64,000 nucleotides of DNA, taken from contig OZ245996.1 in the NCBI GenBank assembly GCA_965230205.1, positions 1 to 64,000 of the forward strand. Direction: 5' to 3'. Below are positions 50,727 through 59,960 of the stretch, piece after piece. The position numbers were made by a program, and so were the translations under genes. Below the pieces are notes generated by a model. It saw only the letters and a list, made by a program, of their open reading frames with translations, did no database searches and was not told where the DNA came from. The stretch's first letter is position 1; the number at the start of each line of letters is the position of its first letter. The stretch comes from CANLBN01 sp965230205. Lineage in GTDB: Bacteria > Pseudomonadota > Gammaproteobacteria > Pseudomonadales > Cellvibrionaceae.

Positions 50727-50953
50727 CAAGAGCCTGGACTTAAATCTCGCGAAATCGCTGCAGTAGCCGCATTAACGACATTGGGTAACTGCCAGCCATA
50801 ACTTAAAGTCCACCTGAAGCTGCCCTTAATATGGGCTGCACAGAAGATGAAATTAAAGAAGTTATTCTGCAAATGTCTGTTTACGCAGAGTTTCCCTCAA
50901 CATTAAATGGTATGTTTGCATGTAAAGAGGCCTTGAGGGATCGACAGCAATAA
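50727..50953 (+). pseudogene. Carboxymuconolactone decarboxylase family pseudogene
   Basis: The end of a CMD-family protein is readable: LKSREIAAVAALTTLGNCQP, stop, LKVHLK, then after a one-base deletion ALNMGCTEDEIKEVILQMSV and on to GMFACKEALRDRQQ. A CAA-to-TAA change at the usual PQL and a lost base in the AAG-GCT region kill the frame, and the N-terminal half is missing. An intact but different AhpD/CMD-like gene lies at 55799. Confidence 0.75.
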
Positions 50954-51054
50954 TAACCATAAATGTCCCCTTTAGGCGCCCTCATACGTTGTACTATTAT
51001 ATCGATTGGATATCGATATCTTTACGATAAATACCATTATTGATAGGAGACATT

Positions 51055-51405
51055 ATGTCTACGAAAAATTACCTCTGCATCATGCGAAGCCAGCCTAGAA
51101 ATCCGGAGCAAAGTGACTCTCCCACCCCTTCTCCTGCCCAGATGGAGGAAATGTATGCAAAGTTTAACGCCTGGAAAGAAAAGTTTAAGGATAATATAGT
51201 CGATATGGGTGGTAAATTGGGTGGCGGAAAAGTTGTTACAACTGAAGGAGTCACCGATGGCCCATTTATAGAGGCCAAAGAAATCGCTGGTGGTTTTATG
51301 ATTGTATCCGCTGAAAGTATCGATAAAGCCGTAGAAGTCGCTGAGCAGAGCCCTGGCGTTTTTCCTGGATCAAGTGTTGAAGTCAGAGAAATTAGTGCGC
51401 CTTAA
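51055..51405 (+). CDS. YCII-related (DGPF domain) protein
   Basis: A 116-residue protein: NYLCIMRSQ at the start, GKLGGGKVVTTEGVTDGPFIEAKEIAGGFMIVSAES at the centre with the DGPF motif, EVAEQSPGVFPGSSVEVREI at the end. This fold is often encoded beside ECF sigma factors and has no proven role here. ATG 51055 follows GGAG; a frame start 15 bases upstream is less likely. Confidence 0.88.
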   Translation: MSTKNYLCIMRSQPRNPEQSDSPTPSPAQMEEMYAKFNAWKEKFKDNIVDMGGKLGGGKVVTTEGVTDGPFIEAKEIAGGFMIVSAESIDKAVEVAEQSPGVFPGSSVEVREISAP

Positions 51406-51488
51406 TCGCATACCGCCGTTGCATATACATTTAAGCTACTCACTGATTTAAGATAGTTATTCATCTAAGATAAAATCTTGATCAGATC

Positions 51489-51522
51489 AGGGGTTTAAAA
51501 AATTGCTATATTTTAAACCCCT
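51489..51522. terminator. Perfect 12-bp hairpin after the YCII gene
   Basis: AGGGGTTTAAAA, ten-base loop, TTTTAAACCCCT. Located between the YCII gene and lysE on the plus strand; T tract is short, so terminator activity is likely but not certain. Confidence 0.6.
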
Positions 51523-51582
51523 TCGATTATGGTATGGTTGTCGGGCTAATTCTCAACATTACCCAACAGGAACCGGTAAGCC

Positions 51583-52218
51583 ATGAATATCGACACCTTA
51601 TTAATTTATGTCTTTGTGTCTTTCTTTTATGTGATTAGTCCAGGGCCCGCTGTCTTTTTGGCAATATACAATGGCGCTGTTAATGGTGTAAAAGTCGTCA
51701 TGGTCTCTGCTCTAGGCAATATTCTCGGCTTGATGTTTCTCTCCATATTATCTATCAGTGGCCTAAGTGCGATATTATTAACCTCTGCAACATTATTTAC
51801 ACTGGTTAAAGTTATTGGCGCCACCTATCTTATCTATCTAGGCATTCGTCAGTTTCGTAATGCAAATAAAGCCTCATCACTTTCCAGCGAACAATGTAAT
51901 GAAAACCATCGCTCTTTACCTGCTTATTTTAAGGAAGGGTTTATTGTTGCCGCGACGAATCCAAAACCTATCTTATTTTTTACCGCATTATTTCCACAGT
52001 TTCTCGATGTCTCTCAACCGATTGCATTACAGTTCATTGTAATGACAGCGATTTTTATGTTTTTTTCATTTGTATCATTGTCAACTTATGGATATTTAGC
52101 CCGAAGTGCCAAAGGCTTGTTATCAACCAGTAATAACGTCAAGTGGTTTAATAGAGTCAGTGGCGGTCTTTTTATAGGTATGGGAACCAGCCTGTTTTAT
52201 GTAAAAAGCACGAGCTAG
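51583..52218 (+). CDS. LysE/RhtB family amino-acid exporter
   Basis: A 211-residue inner-membrane protein with about six segments: YVFVSFFYVISPGPAVFLAIYNG (the family SPGP motif) and GFIVAATNPKPILFFTALFPQFLD (NPK motif). Exports amino acids or homoserine-like compounds. The convergent MocR gene follows downstream on the other strand; both may deal with amino-acid balance. Confidence 0.9.
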   Translation: MNIDTLLIYVFVSFFYVISPGPAVFLAIYNGAVNGVKVVMVSALGNILGLMFLSILSISGLSAILLTSATLFTLVKVIGATYLIYLGIRQFRNANKASSLSSEQCNENHRSLPAYFKEGFIVAATNPKPILFFTALFPQFLDVSQPIALQFIVMTAIFMFFSFVSLSTYGYLARSAKGLLSTSNNVKWFNRVSGGLFIGMGTSLFYVKSTS

Positions 52219-52271
52219 AAAGATAAGAGGCCGTTAATGCTTCATTACTAACTTGTCATTGCAACCCATCG

Positions 52272-53747
52272 CTATGAGAACTGATCTAACACATCACGCA
52301 TAATCATCACCCCATGCTCAATTTGCTCATGAGTTAATGTCGCATACCCCATCAGCAAGCCAAGGGGTTTGCGAGGGCGATTATATAAGTGGTCAATTGG
52401 ATAAAGGGCAACACCTCGTTGAGCCAAAGCAATAAGAACTTCTCCTTGCTGGTCGATATGCCATTGCGGCAACCAAATCAAGATATGTAACCCTGCCATA
52501 TCACCTTCGATATGAATATTCTCGCCAAAATACTTCTTCAATAAACGGACCAGTAAAACACGATTGCTCTCATAACGCCTTCGTTGTCGGCGAATGTGGC
52601 TGACAAAAAAACCTTTGTCGATAAACTCGGCCAACATATGTTGTTCCAGCCATGCGCTATGTCGGTGAGTATGTCGAAGTGCTTCCACCATTCGGCTAAT
52701 CCATGCATCGGGAAATAATCCATAAGCGATACATAAGGAGGGGCAAATCACCTTAGAAGCAGTTCCTGCATAGATAACCCGACCTTCTTTATCTAAAGAC
52801 TGTAAGGCATCGATAGGTTGCCCCTGATAACGATACTCACTGTCATAGTCATCTTCCAGAATCCACACATTGTGCTGATGGCACCAATCCAATAATGCCA
52901 ATCGCCGCTGTAAAGACATCACGACCCCAGTTGGAAACTGATGAGAAGGCGTCACATAAATCAGCTTAGGCCTTATGCCCTTATCCGTTGTTACGCGAGA
53001 CAGTTCTTCTATATTTAACCCTTCGTGATCAACCGGAACTGAAACGATATTGATATCTGCAAGCATTAAGATATCGCGAAAGCGGTGATACCAGGGTTCC
53101 TCAATCACTATCGTATCTCCCCTTTGAGCAATCAATGATACGACCAGGGTAAATAATTGTTGAGCACTGGATGTAACGACAATATTATCGGGATGGCTGC
53201 AACAACCTCGATAGGTACTTAGATGAGAATCAAGCGCCTTTCTTAATGCTACTAAACCTTGAACGTCACCATAAGCTTGCGACTGTAAACGTGACCATTT
53301 AGCCGCAAGACGCCGCCACTGCAACAGTGTGCTTTCGCTCATTTCCACATGGCCATATTGGAAATCGACAGTAATTTCATAGCCTAGCTGTAAATGCTTT
53401 TCTCTATGTTGTTGTAAAAGATGTTTATAAGTGCTGACATTATTAATCTGCTTGGCCCATGCTGACCACTCAGGTTCAATACCGATGACCTTTGCGCTAG
53501 AGGTTTCTCCTTTGCTTAACCAAGGCTTATCCGGCAAGTCATGATTGACATGCATTCCATCCCCGACTCTGCTGACAATATAACCTTCGCTAACCAACAT
53601 ATCGTAGGCACGAATGACAGTATTTCGTGATACCCCACGTTCTTTAGCCAATACCCGTGATGCAGGTAAACGCTGACCTGCCCGATAAGCTCCTTGATTA
53701 ATGGATTCACGGAGCTCTTCGTATAACTGTATATATCGTGGATTCAT
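52272..53747 (-). CDS. MocR/PdxR family regulator (GntR helix-turn-helix + aminotransferase domain)
   Basis: A 491-residue protein: N-terminal winged helix-turn-helix (NQGAYRAGQRLPASRVLAKERGVSRNTVIRAYDMLVSEGYI) and a C-terminal class I aminotransferase-like domain with the PLP Lys region IYAGTASKVICPSLCIAY. MocR regulators bind PLP and control vitamin B6, GABA or taurine genes. I use ATG 53747; GTG or TTG codons precede it. Two direct repeats AAAATTGGAT lie just upstream, and the divergent gene is a PaiB-like flavin-binding protein followed by a PNPOx-like protein, probable targets. Confidence 0.88.
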   Translation of the reverse strand: MNPRYIQLYEELRESINQGAYRAGQRLPASRVLAKERGVSRNTVIRAYDMLVSEGYIVSRVGDGMHVNHDLPDKPWLSKGETSSAKVIGIEPEWSAWAKQINNVSTYKHLLQQHREKHLQLGYEITVDFQYGHVEMSESTLLQWRRLAAKWSRLQSQAYGDVQGLVALRKALDSHLSTYRGCCSHPDNIVVTSSAQQLFTLVVSLIAQRGDTIVIEEPWYHRFRDILMLADINIVSVPVDHEGLNIEELSRVTTDKGIRPKLIYVTPSHQFPTGVVMSLQRRLALLDWCHQHNVWILEDDYDSEYRYQGQPIDALQSLDKEGRVIYAGTASKVICPSLCIAYGLFPDAWISRMVEALRHTHRHSAWLEQHMLAEFIDKGFFVSHIRRQRRRYESNRVLLVRLLKKYFGENIHIEGDMAGLHILIWLPQWHIDQQGEVLIALAQRGVALYPIDHLYNRPRKPLGLLMGYATLTHEQIEHGVMIMRDVLDQFS

Positions 53748-53754
53748 CACAAGC

Positions 53755-53788
53755 AAAATTGGATCTTAGTAAAAATTAAAAATTGGAT
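53755..53788. promoter_or_regulatory. Probable MocR operator: direct repeats AAAATTGGAT
   Basis: The 10-mer AAAATTGGAT occurs at 53755-53764 and 53779-53788, 24 bases apart start to start (just over two helical turns), in the divergent region between the MocR and PaiB-like genes. PdxR-type regulators bind such spaced direct repeats; the first copy would also block the MocR start. Confidence 0.65.
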
Positions 53789-53850
53789 ATTTTTAAAGTA
53801 CCAATATAGACATAGGATAGCACTATAACCGACAAGCCAGGTGAGAAAAT

Positions 53851-54498
53851 ATGCATATCCCAAGGAAATTTGAACAAAGCGACCTAGTTCAATGTAAGGA
53901 GCTTATCGACAACTACCCCTTCGCAACATTGATCACGCATTCTGAATCAGGGCTGGAGGCAAACCATATCCCTTTTTTGCTTAAGCAATCGAAAGGAAAA
54001 AATGTTCTCCAAGGCCATATAGCAAAGGTGAATAACTTATGGAAAAGTGTCAAAAACGAAGCTGACGTTTTAGTCGTCTTCAACGGCCCTAACTGCTACA
54101 TAACACCAAACCACTACCCGACCAAAAAAGAACATGGAAAGGCTGTACCAACCTGGAATTACGTGACTGTTCATGTAAAAGGCATCATGTCTTACATCCA
54201 TGACAAAGAGTGGAATTTAAATATGATAAATAACCTCACCCATCATCAAGAAGCCAATCAACCAACTCCTTGGTCCCTATCAGATGCTCCTGGTGATTAC
54301 ATCCAAAAAATGTTGCCCGCTATCGTTGGGCTCGAAATAGAGGTGCTATCCATAAAAGGGCAATGGAAAGTGAGTCAAAACCAACCCGAAAAAAATAAAC
54401 AAGGCGTTATATCAGGCTTATCTAGAGAGGCTGAACACAGCATACAAAATAGCGACTCACAAAAAATTGCGGAGCTAGTCAAACAACATGCTATTTAA
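53851..54498 (+). CDS. PaiB-like FMN-binding protein
   Basis: A 215-residue protein of the PaiB/FMN-binding split-barrel group: MHIPRKFEQSD at the start, NHIPFLL, LQGHIAKVNNLWKSV, YITPNHYPTKKEHGKAVPTWNYVTVHVKG and SQNQPEKNKQGVISGL at the end are all family hallmarks. PaiB was named a repressor of sporulation and protease genes in Bacillus; in Gram-negatives it is often divergent from MocR genes, as here. Confidence 0.88.
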   Translation: MHIPRKFEQSDLVQCKELIDNYPFATLITHSESGLEANHIPFLLKQSKGKNVLQGHIAKVNNLWKSVKNEADVLVVFNGPNCYITPNHYPTKKEHGKAVPTWNYVTVHVKGIMSYIHDKEWNLNMINNLTHHQEANQPTPWSLSDAPGDYIQKMLPAIVGLEIEVLSIKGQWKVSQNQPEKNKQGVISGLSREAEHSIQNSDSQKIAELVKQHAI

Positions 54499-54528
54499 TC
54501 CAACTAAAAATATAAACGGGACACCCTT

Positions 54529-55197
54529 ATGGAAATTCACAGCAGTAAGCATCTGACCGTCACTCCAACAAGCGGATTAACTCGGCTAAAAGAGCGTGGG
54601 TACTATGACCGCGAGACAATTAATAATATTCTCGACGACGGCATACTATGTCACATTGGTTTTGAAGATAAAGGCAGACAGATTGTATTACCAAATGCCT
54701 ACGTGCGACGGAGCAATAAAATTATTATTCATGGCGCAGTGAATGGTCGTTTCCATAAACGTTTAGCAGAAGGTATTCCCTGCTGTGTAACCGTTTCCTA
54801 TCTTGATGGGCTGGTACTGGCACGCTCAGCATTTCATCACTCGGTTAATTACCGCTGTGCAATGATATTCGGTAATTTCACTGCACTAGAATCGCTAGAA
54901 GAAAAACGCGCGGCACTGGACGCCTTTATTGATGGCTGCATACCTGGACGCTCCGACGACAATATACGTGAAGCTTCCGATAAAGAGTTACAGGCAACCG
55001 CGGTGCTCACTATGGACATTACTGAAGCCAGTGCGAAAATAAGAACTGGCCCACCGAAGGATGACAAAAAAGATATGCCTTTACCCGTTTGGGCAGGCGT
55101 TGTTGAAAGACAGCCATCTTCATATACCACTATTACTGACCCGGCTTGCGTAGATGGCATTGACACACCGTCTTATTTATCTGCAGTTAAGTTTTAA
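54529..55197 (+). CDS. PNPOx-like flavin-nucleotide-binding protein
   Basis: A 222-residue protein of the pyridoxamine 5'-phosphate oxidase-like family: RLKERGYYDRETINNILDDGILCHIGF at the start, IIIHGAVNGRFHKRL, then HHSVNYRCAMIFGNFTAL. Close relatives are annotated as flavin-nucleotide-binding proteins. 30 bases after PaiB, so probably co-transcribed under MocR control. Confidence 0.85.
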   Translation: MEIHSSKHLTVTPTSGLTRLKERGYYDRETINNILDDGILCHIGFEDKGRQIVLPNAYVRRSNKIIIHGAVNGRFHKRLAEGIPCCVTVSYLDGLVLARSAFHHSVNYRCAMIFGNFTALESLEEKRAALDAFIDGCIPGRSDDNIREASDKELQATAVLTMDITEASAKIRTGPPKDDKKDMPLPVWAGVVERQPSSYTTITDPACVDGIDTPSYLSAVKF

Positions 55198-55237
55198 CCC
55201 CCCTATTACTCTGTTGTTAGCTCTAGAGAGAAAGACC

Positions 55238-55654
55238 ATGAGCATTGAATATAAAATTAACGAACCAATTAGCACTGATCAATTTATAGAATTACTCGTA
55301 AATTCAACCTTAGGTGAGAGGCGTCCAGTAAAAGATCATAAATGTATGAAGGGCATGATTTCAAATAGCAACCTGACGGTGAGTGCTTGGGAGTCGGACC
55401 AATTAATCGGCATATCACGGTCAGTAACCGACTTTCATTATGCCTGTTACCTATCAGATTTAGCGGTTTCTCAAAGTCACCAGAAAAAAGGGATAGGCAA
55501 ACAACTACAAGCCATCACACAAAAGCAACTTGGCCCTCGTTGTAAATTAATTTTACTGGCTGCACCCTCAGCCAATACATACTATGAAGATATTGGTTAT
55601 AAAAATAACCCCCGCTGCTGGGTGCTTGAACACAACTCAAGCATTCTCTATTAA
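55238..55654 (+). CDS. GNAT N-acetyltransferase
   Basis: A 138-residue acetyltransferase: LSDLAVSQSHQKKGIGKQLQAITQ is the acetyl-CoA pyrophosphate loop, followed by LAAPSANTYYEDIGYKNN. Start ATG 55238 follows AGAGAG; the frame extends upstream but overlaps the preceding gene. Substrate unknown. Confidence 0.85.
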   Translation: MSIEYKINEPISTDQFIELLVNSTLGERRPVKDHKCMKGMISNSNLTVSAWESDQLIGISRSVTDFHYACYLSDLAVSQSHQKKGIGKQLQAITQKQLGPRCKLILLAAPSANTYYEDIGYKNNPRCWVLEHNSSILY

Positions 55655-55679
55655 CAAAACGGTTAACAGGAGGAGTATC

Positions 55680-55802
55680 ATGAGTAAAATTACCACCTTT
55701 ATGAAAAACCTATCAGAACCAATAAACACTACTTATACTGGCGTTAAATTGAAATTATATCTGATAAAAAAATCTGTCTTAACGATAAAGGCCTTAGCAT
55801 GA
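55680..55802 (+). CDS. Small ORF coupled to the AhpD-like gene
   Basis: A 40-codon frame with an excellent ribosome site (AGGAGGAG) that ends by overlapping the next ATG (ATGA at 55799-55802). The protein is basic and amphipathic (MKNLSEPINTTYTGVKLKLYLIKK). It may be a real small protein, a truncated gene remnant or a leader that sets translation of the AhpD-like gene. Confidence 0.5.
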   Translation: MSKITTFMKNLSEPINTTYTGVKLKLYLIKKSVLTIKALA

Positions 55803-56236
55803 GCATCAATTATATTGATATTAATTCTCGCGCATTGAATATTTTGATGTCGGTGAAAAAGCATACCTCATCAATAGAGAATAATTTAAAGACTTTATTA
55901 GAGTTGCGTGTTTCGCAAATCAATGGCTGTGCCTACTGTATTGACTTACATTCAAACGAGGCACGAAAGATGGGTGAACAACAACAGAGATTAGATTGTC
56001 TATCTGTTTGGAAGGAGTCAAAGCTATTCTCTGAAACAGAAATGGCTGCACTCTCTTGGGCAGAGAGTATAACTAATATATCCACTGAAAAACATATAGA
56101 TGATAAATTAGAACAGCTACTGATGCACTATAATGAAACTGAAGCCGTTGATATTACGTTGATAATATCTCTCATGAATTGCATGAATCGGATGGCGATT
56201 AGTTTTGGAGATAAACCCAAAGCACGTAGTCAGTAA
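55799..56236 (+). CDS. AhpD-like alkylhydroperoxidase/carboxymuconolactone decarboxylase family protein
   Basis: A 145-residue helical protein with the redox motif NGCAYCIDLHSNEAR (CxxCxxxH) of the AhpD family. Such proteins reduce peroxides or alkyl hydroperoxides with thiols. It is translationally coupled to a 40-residue upstream frame. Also followed by a Rof-like gene. Confidence 0.88.
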   Translation: MSINYIDINSRALNILMSVKKHTSSIENNLKTLLELRVSQINGCAYCIDLHSNEARKMGEQQQRLDCLSVWKESKLFSETEMAALSWAESITNISTEKHIDDKLEQLLMHYNETEAVDITLIISLMNCMNRMAISFGDKPKARSQ

Positions 56237-56281
56237 CAATAAGTCACTAATAACACTGCTTTAAGCTTATAGGAGTACTCA

Positions 56282-56527
56282 ATGATCACTTGTGACCAAC
56301 ACGATTATATAGAAATCGCTTGTACCTATCGTTTTTCTATAGAGCTAACACTAAATGATGGAACAAGCTCAACAGGCATAGCAAAAGATACAGCCTATAA
56401 TGATGATAAAAAAGAATGCATTGTTATCAATAACAATACCGATGATGTATTTATTCCATTGGGAAATGTAAAATCAATGAAAGCACTAACAACTAACCCA
56501 CATTTTGATATTGTCAATTTTAGTTAG
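56282..56527 (+). CDS. rof: Rho-binding antiterminator, Rof (YaeO) family
   Basis: An 81-residue protein: ITCDQHDYIEIACTYRFSIELTLNDGTSSTGIAKDT and the end VFIPLGNVKSMKALTTNPHFDIVNF match Rof, which binds Rho and lowers Rho-dependent termination. E. coli Rof is 84-86 residues. TAGGAG upstream. Confidence 0.85.
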   Translation: MITCDQHDYIEIACTYRFSIELTLNDGTSSTGIAKDTAYNDDKKECIVINNNTDDVFIPLGNVKSMKALTTNPHFDIVNFS

Positions 56528-56572
56528 CGCTTTATCATTGGATTACTGGCACAGTATAAAAATGAAATAACC

Positions 56573-57637
56573 TTAGCCCAGTTTTTTCAGACGTCGAATC
56601 GCTATATCAATAGTTTTTGACATTCTTGCAATCGCTTTTGCCAATTCACCCACCTCATCTTTTCGATCTTGACCAACAACGGAGCCTGAAAAGGAGTTTT
56701 TGCTGATCAAATCAGCAATCTTCGTCAATGCTTTAATCGGCGATGAAATATTGTAGCTGACTAAAAAAGATGACAATAAAGTAATAATCACTGTAATAAC
56801 AATCAGCATTATTGCATTGATTTTAGCAGCCAGATAAGACTCATAAGCCTCGTCATAGTCCTGCTGAACCACCAAGGTCCAATCCGGACCCACTGAGCGA
56901 GTAACAAAGACTCTATCTTTACCTTCGTGCTCAATAATACTAACTGCGTCTTCCGCTATCTTTAAGGCCGGATGCTCACCAACGTATTGAAGCTTACCTA
57001 ATAATTTACTTCTCTCTCCGCCATGAGCAACCAGGCGCTTACGGGAATCAACCAAGAAGGCATATCCACTATTGCCAATTTTAGACGTAGTTACATAGTC
57101 CGAAATAGAAGCGAGTGATGAACATTGGGTAATAATACCGACGGCTTGTCCTATAATTCGCTCAATAGGAATCGCAAAACAATGTAAAGGTATAGGTTTT
57201 ACCTTGCCAATTAACACTTGCTGCCCCATTTTCTCACCAGCAATCACCTGCCTGAAGTATTCCCTATCACTGTAGTTACGCAGTGGCTTACCATCACTTC
57301 TGGCAACCGCATCACCCAGTAAATCTTTTACAAAAATTAAAGAGACCCACTCGAGATTTTCCTTAGCGGCTTTCAACATAGGGACCTGAGCTTCCGCATC
57401 CATCGTTTTGAATGCATCCATACTAGCTAACAGGCTAGTATTATTTAGATTAGTATCAACCCAACTATCAATTTTTCCGCCAATCACTTTAGCCGACTGT
57501 AACAAATTTTGTTCTACAATATTTTTCTGCTCAACACCATTGACGGATATCTGATAGATAAAACCTGCAAGAGGAATTGCTGTAACAAAAAAACAACTAA
57601 AAAGAATTTTTTGAAATATTTTTATATTTTTTAACAC
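56573..57637 (-). CDS. dCache-HAMP receptor without output domain
   Basis: A 354-residue protein: membrane segment (about 8-28), large periplasmic double-Cache sensor (about 35-270), second membrane segment (about 278-300) and a HAMP domain (about 300-352, ISSPIKALTKIADLIS...DEVGELAKAIARM). It then stops. Most such receptors continue into a methyl-accepting, kinase or GGDEF domain; none follows in any frame within the next bases. It may signal to a partner through HAMP, or be a truncated chemoreceptor. Confidence 0.85.
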   Translation of the reverse strand: MLKNIKIFQKILFSCFFVTAIPLAGFIYQISVNGVEQKNIVEQNLLQSAKVIGGKIDSWVDTNLNNTSLLASMDAFKTMDAEAQVPMLKAAKENLEWVSLIFVKDLLGDAVARSDGKPLRNYSDREYFRQVIAGEKMGQQVLIGKVKPIPLHCFAIPIERIIGQAVGIITQCSSLASISDYVTTSKIGNSGYAFLVDSRKRLVAHGGERSKLLGKLQYVGEHPALKIAEDAVSIIEHEGKDRVFVTRSVGPDWTLVVQQDYDEAYESYLAAKINAIMLIVITVIITLLSSFLVSYNISSPIKALTKIADLISKNSFSGSVVGQDRKDEVGELAKAIARMSKTIDIAIRRLKKLG

Positions 57638-58067
57638 CTTTACTACCTTCCATATTTATCAGTCGAAAAACACATTACCTTCAAGCTATGAAGCCAACAA
57701 TCACCTTCACAATATCGAATAGAGAATGATCAACCACAAGATGTGCTGATTTTGTAGGCAGCCATACAGCACATTTCATACCAATAGTGACGAGCCCTAT
57801 TAAATAAGGAGCTACGCTATGAATAATCAAATAATCTAAAAAAAAGAGAAAAAAATTTCTTTTTTAAGAAGGATAAGAAAGAAAAAAAATTCTTATAAAA
57901 GACAAGTGATGGCTTAAGAAAAAAGCAGCAACGTTGATTTTAGCGACAACACTAATAACTAATCAACCGCTAGTGATTACAAGGAATAAAAAAAGAAAAC
58001 TACCAACAAATTGATGCAGAATAAAAATGAAAAGTGGGTCACATAAAATATATGTGACCCAGGAAAG
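57638..58067. other. AT-rich gap containing the GGT terminator
   Basis: 430 bases with A-rich tracts and no frame of note. It holds the terminator at 58034-58062 and presumably the promoter of the dCache-HAMP gene. Confidence 0.45.
58034..58062 (-). terminator. Rho-independent terminator of the GGT gene
   Basis: Minus strand: GGGTCACATA and TATGTGACCC form a 10-bp stem followed by CACTTTTCATTTTTATT, directly after the GGT stop codon. It ends the minus-strand cluster. Confidence 0.85.
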
Positions 58068-59960
58068 CTATCGGCCGCCTACTGTACCGTCACGGCGTTT
58101 ATCTGCTCCGCCAATCAATAGAGTTCTTGGGCGATAGTGATGGTAGTAGTAACCATAATGTCGTCGTTTTCGTTGCTGTACCTGAATAATCGATAAACCA
58201 CTCGTCTGATTAATAATACCGACTTCTCTATCATCAAAGGGAACATCAGGATTACTGTGCCCTCGCTCTCTTAGAGCTACAGCTAATGACTCAGCATCAT
58301 AATCCCAAGTAATCCCAGGAATAGGATCTTCAAGATCCGTACGGCCATTACGGTTCATATAATGTGGCACATTAATCGCTTCCTGAGGATCAAGACCAAA
58401 ATCAATCATATTGACTATCGACTGCGCGGTATAACCAATAATACGCGAACCACCAGGAGAACCTGTCACGATTTCAACACGACCACGCCTATCAAACACA
58501 ATGGTAGGTGACATAGAACTACGAGGGCGCTTATTTGGCTGAACACGATTTGCTATAGGCAAACCATCTGAACCTGTGGCGGCAAAAGAAAAGTCTGTTA
58601 ATTCGTTATTCAACAGAAATCCACGAACCATCACACCATTACCTAGTGAACTTTCTATTGTTGTGGTCATGGATAAGGCATTTCCATAACGGTCAATAAT
58701 AGACACATGGCTAGTGCCGGATTCTTTTGTCCGTGTATCTGGCGCAGAAGGGTCAAAGTCTCCTGGTGGCGTACCTGGTGATGCAGTACCAATATCAGTA
58801 TCCGTAATTAATGCCGCACGAGTAGCTAAATAATCTTTGTTTAACATACCTTCCGTAGGCACTGTCACAAAGTCAGGATCACCAACAAAACGGCCGCGAT
58901 CAGCAAATGCTAAACGGCCCGCCTGTGTAAATAAATGCACTGCATCAACATCTAGTGGATCTTTATCGCTTAAGTCAAAGTTTTCTAAAATCCCTAAAAT
59001 TTGACCAACGGCAAGTGCACCTGAAGATGGAGGGCCCATGCCACAGACATTATGGCCACGATAATCGATACACACTGGCTCTCGCACAACAACATTATAG
59101 TTAGCGAGGTCTTCGATACTCATATCACCGGGAATATTTAAATCACCCTGTACCGCGGCAACAATATCCGCCGCAATTTCACCTTTATAGAAACCATCGG
59201 AACCAAAACGGCGTAGGGTTCTTAAGGTATCTGCATATTCAGGGTTCTTAATGATGGTACCCGCTGGCTTCGCGGTACAATCAGGGTTAGCAAAATATTC
59301 AAATGCCGTTGGATCACGGAAGAATAAGCGGTCATCACAACTTCGACCAAAACGATCATTAAAAGCCAATAGGTTGGCAACTTGATCACTGGTTCGCTGC
59401 GTTAAAGGGTAACCTTTCCTAGCCAGCCTAATTGCGGGACGGTAAAGTTTTTTAAGCGGTAAAAAACCATATCGATCATGCATAAATTCCATCATCCGTG
59501 GCACGCCTGGTACACCAACCGATAAACCACTCTGCCATGCCCCTATAAAACCACCAGCATTTGCAAAACGATCTTCCGTTGCAGCAGATGGTGCTTTTTC
59601 CCTAGCATCAATCGTAATTGTTTTATCACGCCATGCATCGTAATAAACGACAAAAGCACCGCCGCCAATCCCACTGGACTGCGGTTCAACCAAACCTAAC
59701 ACCGTTTGTACTGCTATCATTGCATCAACAGCTGTTCCACCTTTCCTTAAAATACGTTCGCCCGCTGCAGTTGCAAGTGGGTTGGCGGTAACAACCATCT
59801 CCCTTTTTTTAATGACTGATTGCGCGAGCTCCTGAGAGCTGCCATCAGGCGTTGTATCTCCTTCCGGGTTACCTGATGGGTCATCTTGAGAAAAAGAAAC
59901 GGAAGAAAAGGTAAAGATAAATATAGGTATAACTATTTTGGTAAAAATATATTTGTTCAT
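58068..59960 (-). CDS. ggt: Gamma-glutamyltransferase
   Basis: A 630-residue Ntn-hydrolase with a signal peptide (to about SSVSFSQ). The proenzyme cuts itself before the catalytic Thr in ESGTSHVSIIDRYGNALSMTTTIE, giving a large subunit and a small one; GSPGGSRI near the end binds substrate. It breaks down glutathione and gamma-glutamyl compounds in the periplasm. I use ATG 59960, where the signal peptide starts, rather than an upstream codon at 60017. It is the last gene of a same-strand cluster with amino-acid enzymes. Confidence 0.93.
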   Translation of the reverse strand: MNKYIFTKIVIPIFIFTFSSVSFSQDDPSGNPEGDTTPDGSSQELAQSVIKKREMVVTANPLATAAGERILRKGGTAVDAMIAVQTVLGLVEPQSSGIGGGAFVVYYDAWRDKTITIDAREKAPSAATEDRFANAGGFIGAWQSGLSVGVPGVPRMMEFMHDRYGFLPLKKLYRPAIRLARKGYPLTQRTSDQVANLLAFNDRFGRSCDDRLFFRDPTAFEYFANPDCTAKPAGTIIKNPEYADTLRTLRRFGSDGFYKGEIAADIVAAVQGDLNIPGDMSIEDLANYNVVVREPVCIDYRGHNVCGMGPPSSGALAVGQILGILENFDLSDKDPLDVDAVHLFTQAGRLAFADRGRFVGDPDFVTVPTEGMLNKDYLATRAALITDTDIGTASPGTPPGDFDPSAPDTRTKESGTSHVSIIDRYGNALSMTTTIESSLGNGVMVRGFLLNNELTDFSFAATGSDGLPIANRVQPNKRPRSSMSPTIVFDRRGRVEIVTGSPGGSRIIGYTAQSIVNMIDFGLDPQEAINVPHYMNRNGRTDLEDPIPGITWDYDAESLAVALRERGHSNPDVPFDDREVGIINQTSGLSIIQVQQRKRRHYGYYYHHYRPRTLLIGGADKRRDGTVGGR

